DNA from: Chromatiales bacterium
Lineage (GTDB): Bacteria > Pseudomonadota > Gammaproteobacteria > SZUA-152
Assembly (NCBI GenBank): GCA_026999335.1
Contig: JALTPW010000952.1
Span: 1-6,999 of the forward strand
DNA: 6,999 nt
Direction: 5' to 3'
How positions within the stretch are numbered: position 1 is the first letter of the stretch; every line of letters starts with the position of its first letter. The notes under the pieces were generated by a model. It was not told the DNA's origin. It was given only the letters and a program-made list of their open reading frames with translations, and did not search any database. This document shows positions 5,330-6,999 of the stretch, one piece after another. A program made the position numbers and the translations under genes.

Positions 5330-6135
5330 TGGCACGACTGCTCGGTCTGTGGCTGCCGTTGGCAGTGGTGGTGGTGTGGGCGCTGGCCGCAGTGCTTGGC
5401 CCCTTTCTGCCACTCTCGCCCGAGGTGATCCACCTGCCGCAGATACTGGCGCCGCCGGGGGAGGGCGCTTTGCTGGGCCATGACGATCTCGGCCGCTCAC
5501 TGGCGGCGCGGGTGGTCAGCGGCGCGCAGACCTCATTCCTGGTCGCTGTCTGGGTCGTCGGCATTTCTGCCTTGCTGGGCACGGTGATCGGTGCCACCAG
5601 TGCCTATCTGGGTGGTGTGTGGGATCTGGTCATCGTGCGTATCATCGATATCTTCCTGGCTTTCCCCGGCATCCTGCTCGCCATTGCCCTTGCCGGTATC
5701 CTCGGTCCCGGTATCGACAACGTGGTGCTGGCGCTGTCCGCAGTGGGCTGGGTGGGCTATGCACGCCTGGCCCGCGCCCAGGTGCTGAGCCTCAAACACC
5801 GTGAGCACGTGCAGGCTGCACTGGTGCTGGGCGCGGGGCCGGTGCGGATTCTGCGCTGCCATCTGCTGCCGCTGATCCTCGCCCCGTTGATTGTCGAGGC
5901 CAGTTTTGGTGTTGCCGGAGTGGTTATTGCCGAAGCAGGCTTGTCGTTTCTTGGTCTTGGTGTGCAGCCACCGGCGGCCTCATGGGGGGCGATGATTCGC
6001 GATGGTGCGCGTTATCTGTTGGTGGCCCCGCATATGGTGCTGGTGCCGGGGGTGGCGTTGGCGTTGGTGGTACTGGCGGTGAATCTGTTGGGTGATCGTT
6101 TGCGGGATCGCTTGGATGTGCGGCGGGAGCGCTGA
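5329..6135 (+). CDS. ABC transporter permease, DppC/OppC type
   Basis: This is the second channel subunit of the same peptide-class importer, 268 residues and a little short at the N-terminus compared with the usual 280-300. Helix 1 spans about 9-26. LGHDDLGRSLAARVVSGAQTS (49-69) matches the conserved G-x-D-x-L-G-R-D region that opens the permease domain. DIFLAFPGILLAIAL (107-121) is also characteristic. The EAA loop is about 157-177 (KHREHVQAALVLGAGPVRIL), and EAGLSFLGLGVQPPAASWGAM (202-222) is the family's C-terminal signature. ATG 5329 is chosen because it overlaps the preceding TGA (TGATG), with a G-rich stretch upstream serving as ribosome site. Longer in-frame starts would lie inside the first permease gene. 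The Dpp/Opp D and F ATPases that often follow are absent; a repeat-rich region and a broken gene come next. Substrate unknown. Confidence 0.93.
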   Translation: MARLLGLWLPLAVVVVWALAAVLGPFLPLSPEVIHLPQILAPPGEGALLGHDDLGRSLAARVVSGAQTSFLVAVWVVGISALLGTVIGATSAYLGGVWDLVIVRIIDIFLAFPGILLAIALAGILGPGIDNVVLALSAVGWVGYARLARAQVLSLKHREHVQAALVLGAGPVRILRCHLLPLILAPLIVEASFGVAGVVIAEAGLSFLGLGVQPPAASWGAMIRDGARYLLVAPHMVLVPGVALALVVLAVNLLGDRLRDRLDVRRER

Positions 6136-6148
6136 AAGTCATGCTTTT

Positions 6149-6384
6149 GTAGGGTGGGCACGTTGTTTGTGCCCACGCGGAGCGGGATAAGCAGATTGTA
6201 CGTGGGCACAAACAGCGTGCCCACCAATGCCATTAAGTTAAGCCGGATGTCCTGCTTATTTCTCGGTTGGTGGTGACGCAGGAATCCCAGCATTGTTAGT
6301 TTCGTTGGGGTTCGCAAGCTCACCACCAACCTACAAAACAATCATCATTTTGTTAACTTAATGACATTGGCGTGCCCACCCTAC
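6149..6384. repeat. Compound element of nested inverted repeats with 14-bp terminal repeats
   Basis: The block is bounded by GTAGGGTGGGCACG (6149-6162) and its exact reverse complement (6371-6384). Inside are three further inverted pairs: 6153-6177 with 6201-6225 (24 of 25 match), 6224-6241 with 6353-6370 (17 of 18), and 6265-6276 with 6320-6331 (12 of 12). A shorter pair is ATAAGCAG (6187-6194) with CTGCTTAT (6252-6259). The nesting suggests one palindromic element inserted in another, as with MITEs or REP/BIME clusters. It codes for nothing convincing. No flanking target duplication is obvious. Confidence 0.75.
6154..6176 (+). terminator. Hairpin after the permease operon, possible transcript end
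   Basis: GTGGGCAC (6154-6161) pairs with GTGCCCAC (6169-6176) around a 7-nt loop, 18 nt past the permease stop. It has no U tract, so it may protect the 3' end of the transcript rather than terminate it. A second equal hairpin lies at 6202-6224. Confidence 0.35.
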
Positions 6385-6385
6385 C

Positions 6386-6640
6386 GGTCTGTTTTTTGAC
6401 AACCCCGTTGCCGGTTATCCTTCCCTGTTGGTTGTTGTTTTGTTTCTCGGCGGCATCCATCTCATGATCCTCGGTGTGACCGGCGAATATCTCGGACGCA
6501 TGTTCGATGAGATCAAGGGGTGGTCACTGTATCTCATCAAGGATTATCTGCCAGCGGTATCCGCAAATGAACGCCAATACACGCAAATTTCACAAAATCT
6601 GTCGGCGTTGATTTATGTGTATTGGCGGATCGAATCATGA
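6386..6640 (+). pseudogene. C-terminal remnant of a family 2 membrane glycosyltransferase
   Basis: Read from 6386, the frame gives GLFFDNPVAGYPSLLVVVLF, then LGGIHLMILGVTGEYLGRMF and DEIKGWSLYLIKDY. This is the last membrane helix and tail of GtrB/DPM1-like glycosyltransferases, whose C-termini read LFLGGxQLxxLGxxGEYLGRxxxExKxRPLY. They transfer sugars to polyprenyl phosphate for envelope glycans. Only about 60 of the usual 310-330 residues remain. The frame meets a stop at 6362-6364 inside the neighbouring repeat, and there is no ATG or ribosome site; the best start is a TTG at 6428 within the membrane helix. Homology begins at most a few bases after the repeat ends at 6384, so the repeat marks the deletion or insertion edge. 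The tail after about 6560 (VSANERQYTQ) comes from another repeat. The frame stops at 6640, overlapping the yaeQ end by 6 nt. It is probably not functional. Confidence 0.7.
6561..6628. repeat. Intergenic repeat with 11-bp inverted arms
   Basis: CGCCAATACAC (6572-6582) and GTGTATTGGCG (6617-6627) are perfect inverted arms 34 bp apart. The left part, CCGCAAATGAACGCCAATAC, resembles the common bacterial repeat that alternates CGCAAATGAACGC and related units. It sits between the glycosyltransferase remnant and yaeQ, may act as a bidirectional hairpin for these convergent reading frames, and has evidently replaced the remnant's original end. Confidence 0.5.
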
Positions 6641-6999
6641 GGCTTTCCACTTTTTTGGCCTGATGGTCACGTCGTGCTCGCCATCGGAAAACCATGCCTC
6701 ACCATCCTGAATATTGCACTGTAGCTGCATATTGCGTCGCGCCATGGGTGCCAGGGCAACACCGGCCTCGACGGGAAAGGCGGTGACGTCGAGATTGTCG
6801 AAGCGTTGCAGGCGGTCACCATTCTGCGACCACCAGATATCGGCACTGCTGCCACTGTAGGGGTGAAGGGTTACGCGATGGGCGCGGCCGCAGGCCTTGC
6901 GAATGCGTTTTTCATCGGGCTGGCCGAGTTCGATCCAGTGTTCGATTTCACCACTAAGACTCTGTTGCCAGAGGTCGGGTTCATCGTCACTGCTGATGC
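6635..6999 (-). CDS. yaeQ: YaeQ family protein, 5' end beyond window (partial)
   Basis: The visible 120 residues are the C-terminal two thirds of a YaeQ protein (usual length about 180). The hallmark stretch is EPDLWQQSLSGEIEHWIELG followed by QPDEKRIRKACGRAHRV. Next come SADIWWSQNGDRL, RFDNLDV and MQLQCNIQDGEAWFSDGE, all typical of the family. YaeQ has a variant PD-(D/E)XK nuclease-like fold. Its cellular role is not established, although the E. coli gene was once reported to compensate for loss of RfaH. The gene is read leftward and stops at TGA (6637-6635). The reading frame is intact across the window and codon use matches its neighbours, so it should be functional. It converges on the glycosyltransferase remnant and overlaps that dead frame by 6 nt. 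Start and promoter lie to the right of the window. Confidence 0.93.
   Translation of the reverse strand, partial: ISSDDEPDLWQQSLSGEIEHWIELGQPDEKRIRKACGRAHRVTLHPYSGSSADIWWSQNGDRLQRFDNLDVTAFPVEAGVALAPMARRNMQLQCNIQDGEAWFSDGEHDVTIRPKKWKAS

Noticed and set aside
4637..5500. Long minus-strand open frame (287 codons) across the permease genes
   Set aside because: It is antisense to two clear permease genes. Its product is a His/Gln/Arg-rich low-complexity sequence typical of the complement of GC-rich membrane-protein codons.
6012..6341. Minus-strand frame of 109 codons through the nested repeat
   Set aside because: It is assembled from the repeat arms and the antisense of the permease end, with no motif and no ribosome site.
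6149..6384. Intact insertion sequence
   Set aside because: It has terminal inverted repeats but only about 236 bp, no transposase frame and no clear target duplication. A non-autonomous element is the most that can be said.

Overview
The window looks like chromosomal DNA of a GC-rich gammaproteobacterium. Evidence for this is the DppB/DppC-type permease pair, a YaeQ homologue, HDOD and chemoreceptor genes, and short palindromes starting GTAGGAGCGG or GTAGGGTGGGC like those between genes in many gammaproteobacteria. Genus cannot be read from the sequence. There is no RNA gene, CRISPR array, transposase or phage gene. Both end genes run off the window.

Layout: (1) 1-579, minus strand: 5' part of an HDOD-domain gene. 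(2) 580-739: divergent intergenic region with a perfect 7+7 bp inverted repeat. (3) 740-1744, plus: lipoprotein of the formylglycine-generating enzyme (SUMF1/FGE-sulfatase) fold that lacks the catalytic cysteines. (4) 1745-2060: convergent intergenic region with three or four REP-type palindromes, one supplying the stop codon of the upstream gene and one forming a good terminator for the opposite operon. It may also hold the relic tail of a chemoreceptor. (5) 2061-4285, minus: two genes overlapping by 4 nt, a chemoreceptor signalling protein with a bare transmembrane hairpin, followed by a NIT-like helical sensor protein with a membrane helix at each end and no output domain. (6) 4403-6135, plus: two ABC permease genes of the dipeptide/oligopeptide class overlapping by 1 nt, the first probably starting at TTG. 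(7) 6149-6384: about 236 bp of nested inverted repeats. (8) 6386-6640, plus: 5'-truncated C-terminus of a family 2 membrane glycosyltransferase, beginning almost at the repeat edge. (9) 6635-6999, minus: 3' two thirds of yaeQ.

The most interesting unit is the two-gene chemoreceptor operon. The receptor has almost nothing outside the membrane to sense with, while its coupled partner has a sensor-like bundle and nothing to signal with. Together they look like a receptor split into two polypeptides. The two permeases would need a binding protein and ATPases encoded elsewhere. The intergenic regions show repeat insertion and gene decay.
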